Part shown: positions 33,790-45,933 of the stretch, piece by piece
Layout of the letters: the number at the start of each line of letters is the position of its first letter
Numbering within the stretch: the stretch's first letter is position 1
From: Eumeta japonica
Taxonomy: Eukaryota > Arthropoda > Insecta > Lepidoptera > Psychidae
Assembly: GCA_005406025.1 (NCBI GenBank)
Contig: BGZK01001259.1
Location: 62,001-126,000, forward strand
Direction of reading: 5' to 3'
Length of the DNA stretch: 64,000 nt
Notes under the pieces: generated by a model
What the model was told of the DNA's origin: nothing
Databases searched by the model: none
Seen by the model: only the letters and a program-made list of their open reading frames with translations
Position numbers and translations under genes: made by a program

Positions 33790-34789
33790 ATAGTTCCGAA
33801 TTTAAAGAACAATAGATTTTACCTCAATAAAATGGAGAAATATATGGTTTAACATGAAACGATATAGCGCGTAATAATTGATCTATATTTAATATCTTAA
33901 TCTCGTTTATCGTGGAAAATTAAACATTATACGGAAAACACAAAACGAAACTCTAAATATATCTAATTTCTCGAAAGCTTTCGGAGACAGTGAGCTCGCA
34001 CGCTAATAACATGGTTTGTTCGCATAAACCGACAAGCCGTTTGAGGACACAAACTGGTGATCCTCAAAGCTCTCGTCTGTGCTTTGTTACAAATTCGACG
34101 ATCTTAAACGGAGTTCATAGAACTTCACACATAATTTCTTGGAAATTATCTCGTCGACGCGCTTGAATGATTTAACAATTGTTTATCGTTGAAATGTAAC
34201 GCACAATTTACATTAAACAGTACTAATGATTATTAGTCGCTGGTATAAGTCTTTATCTGTTTACTTTTGAAGTTTGTGTTTCGTATTGTCTTGCCAAATA
34301 TATAAATGAGATTAACAGAGATCAACAGCAAACACATAAAATTTATAGAATCCAAAATGCACGAATCACATTTTATTTTTTTACTTTTACGTGTATCCAT
34401 ATTTTATATAATATACAAATGAACATTAAATTAAATATTATGATATAAAATATTTTTTTAAAGTTCAAACTTTTTATGCGTAATATTTTTTATTAAATAT
34501 ATAATTAAACTAAAAGAATGATAAGTGAATGTTATAAATAATAATATATTAAATAAAAAAAAAATTAAGAGTACCATCTATAACAACTCAATCTTATCGA
34601 AACACACAGAAACTAACAGATATATTTACTTAGTACTAAAGGCTTGTGAGAAGTCTATTAAAAAGTGTATACTAAATTCGCCTTATTTTAGTATTTACTG
34701 TAAAATGAAAATAGTCCCTATTGACATCATCGAAATCATTTTTAATGATTTTTTTTTTGTATTCTTTTTATATTCAATCTAGCTGGCCC
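33790..34789. other. Non-repetitive DNA, then AT-rich DNA
   Basis: The part 33960-34200 has a GC-moderate, non-repetitive texture (AGCTCTCGTCTGTGCTTTGT, ATCTCGTCGACGCGCTTGA) like the islands further on and may be conserved non-coding DNA. The part 34200-34790 is very AT-rich. Confidence 0.35.
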
Positions 34790-35085
34790 GCTGGACGTTG
34801 TTCTGCACTTACTTGTACGTGACTTGGCTGTATAGTTAATTCCCGCATCTGCACCAGTATGGACGTAGAATAATTTCTTTTCTTTTGTATCGATTGATGT
34901 CGATTTCTATCCCCGTATCATTTTCAATTCCCATCCCAGTCACACTTTTGATCTCGCACTCGTTTTTTCGACTCTAGTCCCGTTACCAATTTCGGTTTCG
35001 GTCTCGCTTTCGATTCTGATCCTGGCGCGGTCTCGATTCTGCTTTCCATCCCACTTTCAATTCCGACTCCGCTCATGATTATCAT
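34790..35085 (-). repeat. Purine-hexamer dispersed element, reversed
   Basis: Reading on the minus strand: a tract of GA(N)TC-rich hexamers (on + TTTCGGTTTCGGTCTCGCTT), the words for TACGTCCATACTGGTGCAGA, then GTGCAGAACAACGTCC and GCGGGCCAGC. It matches 29560-29780 in order but in the opposite orientation. Confidence 0.55.
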
Positions 35086-35259
35086 TAAGCATTTTCCTAC
35101 AATTTTTTTCCGATATTTTATTTATAAAATTATTTTTCAACAATATTGAACCGAGAATTAACTCAATGAAATTGATTAATGCACTGTCTTAAATGTAAAT
35201 TAAATGCAAAGTGATACAGTGTCTATTATGTTATATAGTATTTAGAAAAGTAAAATTTC

Positions 35260-35460
35260 AGAAGGGTCAGCAAGAGTCGGCTTAGAAAACCTTATTCAGA
35301 CCAATTGTTAGTTAGTGGCATATTAAAAAAAGGGCATAATTTTAAGCATCCAAAATCGACGAGCTTGCATGCAAAGATTGATGATATCATGAAAGATCAT
35401 ACCATGTGGAAATCTGTAGTCTTTGCCTACCTTCTGGAAAATAGGCATTAGTTTATATAA
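35260..35460 (+). pseudogene. RTE-like LINE 3' end
   Basis: The + strand carries remnants of GRPRKPYSDQIGDILKKG, IQNRRACMQRLM and DHTMWKSVVFAYLLENRH, the extreme C-terminus of the LINE seen at 20.7 kb in the other orientation. It is followed by the 3' tail AGTTTATATAAAATGTCATG. Confidence 0.6.
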
Positions 35461-36789
35461 AATGTCATGATAATGTACTGGTCAGTTAAACAATGGACTT
35501 TCCAACACACACACACACACAGAGAAAATCTTTTTCAAAACAATATCATCATACCCTCTGTTACATTGGCAAAGTGGTAACCACTGGCAACATAATATTT
35601 CAACTTTAAGGAATGCGAGCCAATTAATAATAAACTAGTTTTGAAATGTTATGTTAGAAGGATTTAACGGGCAGGTTTGATTATCGTATAGCTCATTTAT
35701 TGCCCTTCACTTATTTTCTGTAGCTTTCTTTGTATCCGACTCCGATTCTGGTTATTTTCTTAGTTTACGATACTTTGTAACAACATTTAATATATAAGCT
35801 AGTAACAATTCTTTCGTTGATAATTTTCCTCCAAATGCACCCTATTAATGAGATAAGCTCATAAATCGTAGAAATTACAAAATAAAATGTTTTTACAGAT
35901 ATCCTTCATTTTTATGTCAAATTATAAAGTACACTTACTAAAAATTAAATAGGGTACATTATTACAAAATATGGCTGACAGCCCTCGGGGGTACCTTAAT
36001 TTTTTCTCCAGTTTTAAAACGTCTGGCAGAAACTGGGATCCGTCTGAAAGTGCCTGGTCATAATAATTAACATTGGTCTATTGTAATTTTGTGCTTGTTA
36101 CCAGGGAACAGTCCCACTTTTGTGATAACTAGCGGGCATAAATGTTTACGTATACATTGAACATTTACTAAAGAAATCTTAACTTTGCTAGAATGACGAA
36201 CGTGTGAGTGTTTAGTGTCTTAGGCTAATGAGCTTTTATCCTCTGTAGGTTAAAAAAAAAATCCATAAGTGGCAGCACCGGGAGGAGGGACAAACGATTT
36301 GATTTCGCTATTGATGGTGACGTCAAACGTATGTTTATCATTAAAATTAATAAGTGAATAAAGTGAATAGAAAATATTGTAAAATAAATTATCACGCTTA
36401 CTAAACGTTGTGCGTTTGCGGTTACACTTCTAAAATCGATACAAGCAGGATAGTTTAACATTTGGGCCATTTATAAAACCTCAAGTTGACAAGATAAAGT
36501 ATTTGGAGTGGTTTTATTTATCGCTAAGAATAGATTTAGAAATTGAAAAAAATAAACGATAACATACTTATATTCATATTAAATATGTTATAAATTCAAA
36601 TGTTCCAATAATGGAAAATCCAAACCCGTTGCTAGTGACAACATCAATGATTGGCTGTTATTCATTGTATTAAGTTATACTCGAGACGTAAATTTAGAAG
36701 CATATTCAATTTCAATAAATTTAAAAATCTAATTTTGCTATACATCTATTTCGAATATCAAACACTTTGATTTATATAATTGAACATAT
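35461..36789. other. AT-rich DNA, no gene
   Basis: Holds a small (CA)n at about 35502-35519 and a GC-richer patch at 35985-36060. No coding region is supported. Confidence 0.4.
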
Positions 36790-37200
36790 TTTTTTTAAAT
36801 CCCCAAAGATCGTAAAAGAAAGCAGAGGCGTGTTGAAGAGGATTTTAACTCTCCCGTGCAAAAACGTCCGAGGCTTATCTGTTCTGATTCGCGTACCGGA
36901 ATAAATAGTAATAACATCGTTCATTACAATGAAGAAGCTCATTCAAAAAATAATTTTATTTCAGAGTGCACTAATAACAATGATTTAGGAGTTTCTTATG
37001 CGAAAGAGATGACAAACTATCAACGACAACTAACATTTCTATGAGTTCAATTTTATTACCTGAACCAGGTAAACCACGACATGCAAGGCAACGTTTTCAA
37101 TCGCCGACAACATGGTCTTGAACTTTTACAAATATCAATTGCGCTCCGAGTACATCATGTTCAGTTAAATCCATTTTAAAAAAGCACGTTTAACATTGCT
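36790..37200 (+). pseudogene. Unidentified coding-like remnant, basic/NLS-rich
   Basis: Open on + from about 36810 to 37044: K-R-K-Q-R-R-V-E-E-D-F-N-S-P-V-Q-K-R-P-R, then LICSDSRTGINSNN and an Asn-rich stretch. Before it is AAATCCCCAAAG, a possible acceptor. After the stop another frame gives SILLPEPGKPRHARQRFQ. Basic clusters suggest a nuclear protein, perhaps the N-terminus of a transposase. A T-run at 37249-37264 follows. No family can be named. Confidence 0.3.
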
Positions 37201-37419
37201 GACCATAGGGAAATCAAATCATTTATACCTCGTACTGGCGCTGCGTCTGGTTTTTTTTTTTTTTAATATTAAAAGGAATAGGCTCATTGTCTCGTATAAC
37301 ATAACTGATGTTGCAAAGAACAAAATTCTTTCAGAGAAAAATAAGCATTTATTTCATGTTTTTATAATACTTTAAATGTTGATTTTATTTATTTTGTATT
37401 CAATAATTATTTGCTTTGT

Positions 37420-37720
37420 CAGATTTCAGTCAGCTCGGTGCTGAATGAGGCGTATCTCTCACAATTTTTTTATTCCAAACCCTGGACTGTAAACCTTTCA
37501 TACTCGCTCAACACCGATAGGGGGTTGCTAACGACTACCATCACAGTTACAGTGACAAGGTCCGAGACCTACGGCTTAACGTCCTTTCGAATGCGGAGCG
37601 AATAGCTTGATTCGACTCAAGTTAAAAACTGACAGGTCAATTCGCGCGTGGTCAGTATCATACACACAGTACCTTCCGATTCGAATACGACGCTCTCGAC
37701 CACCGAACCAACACTGTCTT
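37420..37720 (-). repeat. Lepidopteran dispersed repeat (GTTAAGCCGTAGG family), reversed
   Basis: On the minus strand it reads GACGTTAAGCCGTAGGTCTC, then CACTGTAACTGTGATGGTAG, TCGTTAGCAACCCCCTATCG and a GAAAGGTTTACAGTCC end. Upstream (on minus) is a B-box-like TATTCGAATCGG, so a tRNA-type promoter is possible. It is related to 16370-16600. Confidence 0.45.
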
Positions 37721-37779
37721 ATTTTATATGGATACTGTATAATAATTATTTAATTACGAAATACAACCTGTTGTCACGG

Positions 37780-38090
37780 GATTTGTAGAACTGGAATAAC
37801 AAATATCTTTTCGCACAGTCCCTTAAACATATTCGGCGCTTACGAGATCGATAAACCTAAACTCGCTCGGCCGTAGCGGCGTTAAGTCAAAACGTAAAAG
37901 TCCGCGAGGCGGCGGGGCGGAGCCGTAAAAATGCCGTCAAACTCGTATTTATCTCGCCTCGCCTCGGAAATTTCAGCGTCTTTATTAAAGCAGATGTATT
38001 GTTCGGTTCGGCCGAACGTAAAACTTGAATTATTTTTTCCAGCACGTCTTCGACTATCTCGACTTTGAGATTTTGAAATGTAAATATATT
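37780..38090. promoter_or_regulatory. GC/CpG-rich non-repetitive island
   Basis: Rich in CpG (AGTCCGCGAGGCGGCGGGGC, CTCGCCTCGCCTCGG, GGTTCGGCCGAACG) in AT-rich surroundings, without recognisable repeats or frames. The palindrome GTTCGGCCGAAC sits near 38007. It is probably conserved non-coding or promoter DNA; this rests on base composition only. Confidence 0.35.
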
Positions 38091-38330
38091 GATCATAAGC
38101 TAAGACATTTTAAGCTCTAAATATGTTTCAAAAGTTCCTCCGAATTTTGTGATAGCCGATAGGGTAGAATTCGCATTACTAATATTTCTCTTTCTCTAAA
38201 TGTCGATTTTCAATACAAATGTTTTTTCACTTTTTAAAGTAGTGACCGTATCGAATGTCAATAAGTAGAAGTTATTAATTGTAAGTAAAGTTTTCTAATT
38301 CTCTGCTATAAAAATTACGAGCCTGCTTGC

Positions 38331-39445
38331 GTGTTTGTGTGCGCTTTTATTTTAGAGTGGACAGATGCTAAGTATTTCCCGATGCAGAAAATTATTTATA
38401 AGAAATATTTCATCTCAATTACAGGAACATCGAAATTCATTCCCCAAACAGAGATCGCTAAAACCTACTTTTCTACAGTTCCCAATCTCGATTTAATCCT
38501 GATCACAGTCGAAGAGCACAATTATTTTTTTTACTTTAGTCAAATTAAATCACTTTCTCCGTTCCTCGGAGAGCACGTCAAGGACCTACTGGACCTTCGT
38601 CACCGCATTACAACAACGCCTGTCGATAACCCTTCAATTCACATTGGCTCACCTTTATGGCTTAAATTCAAGGCTTTCCTTCTACTCCTCAAGCCTCCAG
38701 CCCAAAATAGACATCCCAATTCCAGACTTGCCCAAACTTCTGTTGCCGATGCGTTTCCCGTTCGCGAAACAAAAATAGTGAGATAGACTAGTAATTAGTA
38801 TCATACTGACGGAATTCGCATTGATATATTGAATAAGTAAACTAATAAATATAGTTTACGTCACTACCTCCTGTTTGACTGAACCCTCCAAGAAACATAA
38901 TAAAAATTATATTTCTGCAGGGATTGAATGCAGCCATAAATCTCTATTTACGGCGCAAACTCATAACTTGTTAGTTTGCTTGAAACTATCAATTACAAAT
39001 TATAAGAAAGTCTTTTCGAAAAATCGGGAAGTTAAGTACGATTTGCCGATGGGGAGTGTGAGGCAAGGGAGCTATCGAAGAACGCCCGACGAGCAACGAT
39101 ACGACCGAAGTGAGACCACCGCAACCGGCTCCGATAGAAGCTCGGCCCTACTGGCTCCGCGACCGCGGCAACGGACTACGGAACCGGGCGATGCAAAGCG
39201 GCCTCCGGAAAGCCATCAGGAAAATGCGGGGGAGCGGCTGTAGGAAACTATCTTCAATGCGGCCTCCGAAAAACCCACCCGCCAATCAAGCAAAGGTTAC
39301 GCTGAATGAAGTAATATATACGTTTTGTTAGATTATGGAGCCGATGTGAGCTGCATCAATTCGAGCATTATAGACAGTAATGAGATTTGTCAACTTTCAA
39401 ACTCCCATATGGTGCTGAAAGAAGCAAATGGGTCAATTTAGAAAA
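38331..39445 (+). pseudogene. LTR-retrotransposon Gag/protease relic
   Basis: The clearest part is a retropepsin-like segment near 39331-39440: LLDYGADVSCINSS, then SNSHMVLKEANGS. The catalytic D-S/T-G-A is present as D-Y-G-A. It follows a frame ending KVTLNEVIYTF at 39328, with a one-base shift between. Upstream, 38875-39243 is open and rich in Arg, Pro and Glu, like a Gag tail. The longest open frame (38331-38786, 151 codons, from a GTG) contains no domain I know. In a second frame 38590-38750 reads F-V-T-A-L-Q-Q-R-L-S and IDIPIPDLPKLLLP, so the region is frameshifted. No RT follows. I infer a truncated Gypsy-like copy. Confidence 0.45.
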
Positions 39446-41319
39446 CGAACTGGCAGTAACGATATGAATTATATTTATTTGTTTACTTCTCAGAATATCA
39501 AATCAATGCGCATGCCGTCGGTATGATTTTAATTCCACCAAATATCTGTCTTATTTATTACTCTCAGGGGCCACCCCTCTTTTTCTACACAGACGCCGTC
39601 TATCTCTCTACTTTTGTTTTTCAGATGGAATAAAATTTCACTATATGAAATTCACAAAGAAAATTAACATTTACGTACCCAGCACGGAGGCCGGACGTCT
39701 TACGTGCTACCTACCTACTACACCATCCCCCTTTTGAAAAAAGGAAATGTCATGAAATTAAATTTTTTGTTAGTTCATGGACCCCTGTAATTCTCGACGT
39801 GGTATAAGATCCTATTCCTTACCTATAAGTGGAATATCATAGAATGCGAATGGTGTACTACGATCGCATCACATTCGTTGATATGGTATTGAATTTACAT
39901 TTAAAATAAAACAGTCGTTGTTAATGTCATTATGAAATAAATAAACCCTTTGCTATAGATACCTACTTTGTATTTTTTTTTCATAAGCTTTATATATTTA
40001 TTTGCACTTTGTATATATCATATCTCCCTATATCTTACATGGAACCTTTTCAATCAAAATTTAATGAACTATGTCTTTGGATATATCTAAAAAGTAAACA
40101 AATAAATATAGTTCATATGACTACCGGCGTTTGATCGAACATCCCGAGTACTGAAAACGTTCTATATGTTTTGAATACATACCCACCTCATTCAAAACTA
40201 TAAGACAAATAAGTACATGTGTTTGCAAGACCTTCTAATTCCAATGCACTGCTTTCTGTCGAATTCAATTTTCCAACACCTACGAGTACAGGGACCGCTC
40301 TACACTTTTGAAAGTACTAACACAAATTTCCCTATATTCAAGTTTATTCTAAGGTTCCTAAAATTTGGAATTTTGAAGTCCTTTGAAGCTAAATTCACAA
40401 TATTTATCTTTGAATGAAAACGATATCCTTTCGTAACCTAACCTCTCAACTCAACCCTGACGGCCACATGATAGCAAGTTACTCAAATGTTTATTTTGCT
40501 TTTAGTATTTATATATATATTTTATTTCGAGGAATGGGAAATTCATCTTAGAAAATATATTTTACATATAATGATCTGCTAATTGATTTATTTTCTACTA
40601 AAAAAATTTAATGAACATTCTAAATATCGCTTTCAGCATGTAGATTTATTATTATCAAAATATTTTCAGTTCTCATTAAATATTTCTCTTAATGTTTATT
40701 ATTATGTTCATTATAAATCATTATGTAGTTAGGGTCTTAATTATAAAAAAAAAAACAGTACAATTGCATGTAGGTTTTTTTATAACGAAAACTTAAGCTA
40801 TTATTTTAATTGGCTCCATTGCTTTACAGCGTTAAATCGATTAGACAGCGGCTTAAAGATGCAAATAAGCAATTAGTCATTCAGTATACGATTGAGTATG
40901 GAATCGATCATGCATCTTTCTACAAATGTTCATAATCTCCTCCTCTTTTAGAACAACTTTGCCAAAGTAACTATAATATAAATGTGTGTAAGAGAAAACC
41001 CTGTTCGACAGACCGCGCGGGGTCATGTAAAGGTCGCTAAAGTTATTATTACATTAATCTCTTATTTTCTACATGTCTTCCACTTAACTCTAAACAAACA
41101 AAACAAACTAAGGCAAATTAATGCGCAAACGACACTTCACGCAACTTACGGACTCGCAGGCAGCTATGTCACCTTTACAAACTCCCCAATATTAAATCAT
41201 GTTTGCATATTCGATAGCAGTGAAAGGCGTTATTATTAAACACTTCAATGTTAATTACACTCAATATTAGCGTCAAAAACGCCAATATCGTAAACATAAC
41301 AATAAAACTGAATACATAT
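39446..41319. other. AT-rich DNA, no gene
   Basis: A GC-richer patch at 39680-39730 (CACGGAGGCCGGACGTCTTA) may be the end of the preceding LTR relic. A gene is not supported elsewhere. Confidence 0.35.
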
Positions 41320-41400
41320 ACCTCTAAAGCCGGACGTCCAGTTGTTTACCGCCCGCGGGCGGGACGCACGCGCATCACCTGTCACTAAACACGTAGGGTT
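41320..41400. promoter_or_regulatory. Short CpG island
   Basis: A compact GC block (CCGCCCGCGGGCGGGACGCA) with an E-box CACCTG just after. It contains the perfect palindrome CCCGCGGG. Possibly regulatory; no transcript evidence. Confidence 0.3.
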
Positions 41401-42389
41401 TGCACTTGCATGTTTACACATTTATGCTCTGGGTTATTTTTCTCAAAAACGGCTACTTCAGTGACTATGATTTCTTTGGTAAAGTTGTACTAAAAAAGAA
41501 GGAGTTCACAAATATTTGCGAAGAAACGCATGATCGATTCCATACGGTGTATTATGACAATATCGTTGAAAGTTTGAAATCAGAAACGAAGTTTTCAAAA
41601 CTTGAATATCGCCCTTTATGACATCCAGTTTTTATTTCTTTGATAAGAATACGATTTTCACATTAGTAAATGTAATTATTTCAAATTCACAAGCTGCGTT
41701 CAAAAATATAAATAGCAACCAATTTTGTGCTTTATCGAGCTCTTCGAACTCAAAAATGTAATTATAATATGCTTTGAACTCTTCGAATTCATAAATCTAC
41801 ATCTATTAAAATAAGACGTTATATTTCTATTCTTCTTCTATGACATAATTCAAACTCATTCTTCCATTTTAATTCACTTTACGGCATTCGACGCAGTTTT
41901 TTAAGCAGAAAAAGATGAATGGCTACCAAAAACAGCTTAATAACAATTTTACGTTTTTTTGAGAACATTTTGTCGTGAATTTTTCATTAACGATATCTCT
42001 CAAATGACCCAACAATATGTTTTTGATATGGTTTGCATAAATTAATATAGATTTTTGAAAAAAAAAAAGGGGATTTAATTTTTAAATTTATCTCTAGAAG
42101 AGTTTAAAAAAAATTTAAAAACTTTTAAATAAATTTTCATCAACTATACATTTTGAACGATTTAACGGATTTGTATACAATTTTCGGCAATCAATGCAAC
42201 TTATAGCGAATAAACGCGCTGGATTGTTTTCAATAAAACTCCTAACAAATGAATGAAAGTGTTTGTGTATTTAAAAAAAATATTCTCATATTTATCTCAT
42301 AAACATTAAATTTTATAATTTGCCCAATAAAAAAATCTGAATTTTATCCAATCACAACAATCGTTGATATCTTAATTTTTTTAAATTGT
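41401..42389. other. AT-rich DNA with a short coding-like patch
   Basis: The part 41400-41621 is open on + for 73 codons (GYFSDYDFFGKVVLKKKEF) but unrecognised. The part 41880-42380 has A/T homopolymer-rich text of the kind found in transposon UTRs. Confidence 0.3.
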
Positions 42390-42620
42390 TTCTCGCCAGC
42401 GGCCAACGCCGGGCGCATCGAAAGGCGCACGCGCACGCTACAGTTTAAGTGTCCCCGCCGCGGCGTCGCTTATTCTCCTGGGCGGCGGACGGCGGGCGGG
42501 TGTCTCGGTGGGGAGAACGGCGCGTGCATGCTGTGGCGAGGCGATGACGTGTGCTGAGCAACATTTTCAGCGGTGCTCGTAGTTTCTACGAACGTACGAT
42601 AGTTTTTTTCAAAACTGTTA
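42390..42620. promoter_or_regulatory. Strong CpG-rich island
   Basis: About 170 bp of high G+C (GCGCACGCGCACGCTACAGT, GTCCCCGCCGCGGCGTCGCT, GGCGGCGGACGGCGGGCGGG) followed by a GATGACGTGTGCTGAG stretch. It is non-repetitive, has no long frame, and lies in AT-rich DNA. It is the best promoter-like or CNE candidate in the second half, together with 43.5 kb. No exon can be attached. Confidence 0.4.
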
Positions 42621-43429
42621 CCCTGGTTTCAACCTTCGTTGAAATACATATGCTGTAGGTCCGCCACTCATCTGTTTGCGAAAAAAAGTTGATTAGATTT
42701 TGGTATCGATAGATGAATAGTATTAAAAGTTATTCCAAAAAAGAATAACTTTCTGAAAACTTTATTTTAGAGATTTTTCAAATTTTTAGTTCAAAGTGTC
42801 GAGATGTCAAATTTGAGTGGATCGCTCTCTATTGTTGTGAACTTCATTTCAATCGATTAATCGACTCAAAAGTTACAAGAGTTTTATGTACCACAAGATC
42901 TATTAAAAAATGATTTTTGAAAATCGAACTAAAATCAGAATCTGCTCAATTAATGAAAATCATCACTTTTCTTAACGATAAATTAAGAATCTAAACATTA
43001 CTACATTTAATCCCATTTGGTAGCATTTGAAGGTAATTCTATTGTTACTATGTTACTGATCCTCAACAAAAATGACAATACATGACAAAAAATAGATGGC
43101 AATATATAATAAAATATATTTTGCTTCACTTTTCACGTGTAAAGTTTTCATGAGATTGTACAAATCGATTATGATCCGTTTACAGATATCTGATTGAGCG
43201 TCATTTGTCATCAGTTTGATGCCCTTGACGGTATACCGCGATTAAGATCGTTCCTGACTTAGTACACCCATTTAATTTTGTGAACATAACACAACGATTT
43301 TTTATCGCTACATAATCGTGTAAACACTGAAAATAACATTGTATAAAAACAATTTCAAAATTCAATCATTTGTTTCCATTTCAGCAATCTATTTTGGATA
43401 TCCGTTTTGAAAAATAAACTTACATTATC
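42621..43429. other. AT-rich DNA between two CpG islands
   Basis: No repeat or coding region is recognisable. Words such as AAAAGTTATTCCAAAAAAG may be old transposon UTR. Confidence 0.35.
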
Positions 43430-43840
43430 TACAAGTCGCGAACGACACTCGGTCATAACAAGACCTGCACCTCGCAGGCCCTCTGATTTTTCCCCGACCG
43501 TTGAACGACAAAGAGCCTCTCAAAAACGAAACCGTACGCCGCGTTTGAATCAACAACACCTCGGCCTATAACTTTCGGAACAAACTCGAGAGACGGACGA
43601 AGTTGAGTAATTTGTATAAAATTTTTCGGTCGCGGTGTTAGCATACCGCGGGGCGGTCAGCGAGCCGAGCGGGTGCGGGGCGAGGGATCGGCGGCGGCGG
43701 CGAGGGGCCGGGGTTGGAAGGGTAATTTGTGACGTCATCAGTGCCACCTGCCACTCGCACGAGTAATCGCCCCGGCGAAAGTGTAACTCGTGTGAAATGG
43801 CGGCGCTCGAACCAACTTTCTGATGTAACAAAACGGTTGT
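43430..43840. promoter_or_regulatory. CpG-rich island with CRE/ATF palindrome
   Basis: A non-repetitive block with rising G+C, peaking at 43645-43715 (GGATCGGCGGCGGCGGCGAG). It is followed by TGACGTCA (43730-43737), a full CRE/ATF site, and by AAATGGCGGCGCTCG (43795-43809), whose reverse complement contains the GCCATTT core of YY1/Pho sites. This layout is typical of insect promoters or Polycomb-type regulatory elements. The minus-strand open frames (up to 93 codons) are, in my view, by-products of base composition. Confidence 0.4.
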
Positions 43841-44518
43841 ACTGATAACGAGATAAAGTCTAGAAAACTCGACGCGAAAGTTTGTGCTATTCGAGAAAAT
43901 TTAAACGAAAGTGCGGAAACACGACAAAACGTTGTGTTTTACGACAGCGGAGGCCGTAGAGAACTTTGCGTACTGACGCAAAATAATTCCTGTCTACTTT
44001 GTAAATCACAACAGGAACTTCGTTGAAAAGTATTCGCGTACATACAGCAAGTGTATTGTTAAAAGTTCCAATAATAATGCCCTACCATTTATATGAGAAA
44101 TTTACCTTCTTTTTTTTGCAATTGAAAAATGTATTAAAACCAGCCTACATGGTTCCGTACCAACGAATGAGAGGGTGTTTGCAATAGATTTAGCCGATAA
44201 AAGTTACATAAAAATGGTACCAATATAGCTAAGTCCGTTCTGATTTCGTATTGCACTATAATTTTATTATATATTATACGTCAATAGATTGCAGCGCTTA
44301 ATCTCGAAGAAGAAGAAAAGTGGGAATAATAATAATAATTAGAAATTAAAGAGAGAGAGTCTGGTCGTACCGAACAGTTTAATAATGATTTTATTTGAAT
44401 GGTTTGTCCATAGATTAATAATATACTAAAGGGCTGTCTGTTGCAGAAACTTAAGAGAGGAAGAATGTAAAATATTGTATTGTATGAGGTGTTAATTCGC
44501 GGAAATCCATAGTAGACG
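43841..44518. other. Spacer
   Basis: The part 43850-44030 is GC-moderate and non-repetitive and may belong to the island before it. The rest is AT-rich. Confidence 0.35.
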
Positions 44519-45553
44519 CTTGCCTGCAACATGTATTAACATGCAGCATGCAACCCACCGATGACCCTCGAATCTGCCTCTCCACTACGAATCTCTATCC
44601 AAATGATTGAATATTGATTCCAGAGGATTGACAGATATCGAACACCTAAGCAAGTGTTATTTATTACTATAATTATCTAATTCCGCCAACTATTAAATTG
44701 TTTAGTTCTACGTACGTTTCATGCCAACAAGGCACATCTTCAGGAAATTGCCGACAGTCACATCCACCAGGGTGCAAGGAGCGTTAAAACAACCAACACA
44801 ACCTCGTTAGACAGGCCGCTGTCATGCAATGGTAAAGAGCGACGAAAACATTATTAAGACAGCCACAGATCACCACCGATGACATGCTTGTCAAATGTCA
44901 GAACTAACCATCACCAACATTACCAAGTAGTTACAGGCAAGCGTCCAATAATGGCGATTTATAAACGTCAATTTGGTCGTTGAGCATATTATTATTATCT
45001 TTATGTTTTAAAATTTCGAAGGATTCCAAAACATTCAAACGTAACCCTTCTCACACACATGCAAGACATCGAATTTGTGATCATTATTCACACCGGTCAT
45101 AAGCAATAATGATCTACAAATTCGATGTCTTAATGTGAAAAGATTTGTTTGAATGTTTCAAATCCTCAATACAACAACAAAGATAATAATGTATGCTCAA
45201 CGACAAATGTTGCCCATCGCCATTGGACGCCTACCTGGCAGTGTTGTGATGTTAGTCTGTGTCATTGACAGCTGTTATCTATTTTGTGATTGTATGTTTC
45301 GCTCTTTATTCATGCATGCAACCTGTCTAACGAGGTGTTGGTGTGGCAGCCCTTAATGAATTGTGGCCTGTTGCTGACGGCGTAACTATTAGAACTAAAC
45401 AATAGTTGGCGGAGTAATTAGTAATAAATAACACTTTGCTAGTGTTCGATATCTGTCAATCTGGAATAAATATTCAATCATTTGAATAGAGATTCGTAGT
45501 GAAGACATTCGAGGGTCAGTTTGCATGCTGCATGTTAATACATGTTGGGCAAG
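44519..45553. mobile_element. Giant imperfect palindrome (fold-back element), about 1035 bp
   Basis: The left arm from CTTGCCTGCAACATGTATTA (44519) is mirrored by the right arm ending TAATACATGTTGGGCAAG (45553). Matches continue inwards on both sides: ATGCAGCATGCAA, GACCCTCGAAT, CACTACGAATCTCTAT, AATGATTGAATATT, GACAGATATCGAACA, GTGTTATTTATTACTA, CGCCAACTATT, CCTCGTTAGACAGG and GTCGTTGAGCATA. The centre is near 45085-45110, where GACATCGAATTTGT mirrors ACAAATTCGATGTC. Arms are about 500 bp with small indels. It has no coding capacity and no convincing target duplication. It is a non-autonomous TIR/fold-back element. Confidence 0.85.
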
Positions 45554-45850
45554 TCGAAAGTTCTGTTTAAGAAAGTTTTATTGGGTGCATTTTAAGAGTT
45601 GTTAATTATGAGTTATCAGTAATAAGAATATAGAATTTAGTATCAAAAGGACAAGTAAATTAGAATAGAAATTTTTTTGAGTAATAATTAGAGATACTAT
45701 TTATTTAGAAGAGTGTGGATATTTCTGGGGGCTTAAGGATGATTGTGAGAAGAAAGGAGAAAACCGTCTTAGGGACAAGAATACTGTCGTCCAACAGTCA
45801 TTTCAAGAACGATAACTGAGCAATGAGGACCGGAGAAGATATTTACATTT

Positions 45851-45933
<83 letters not shown>

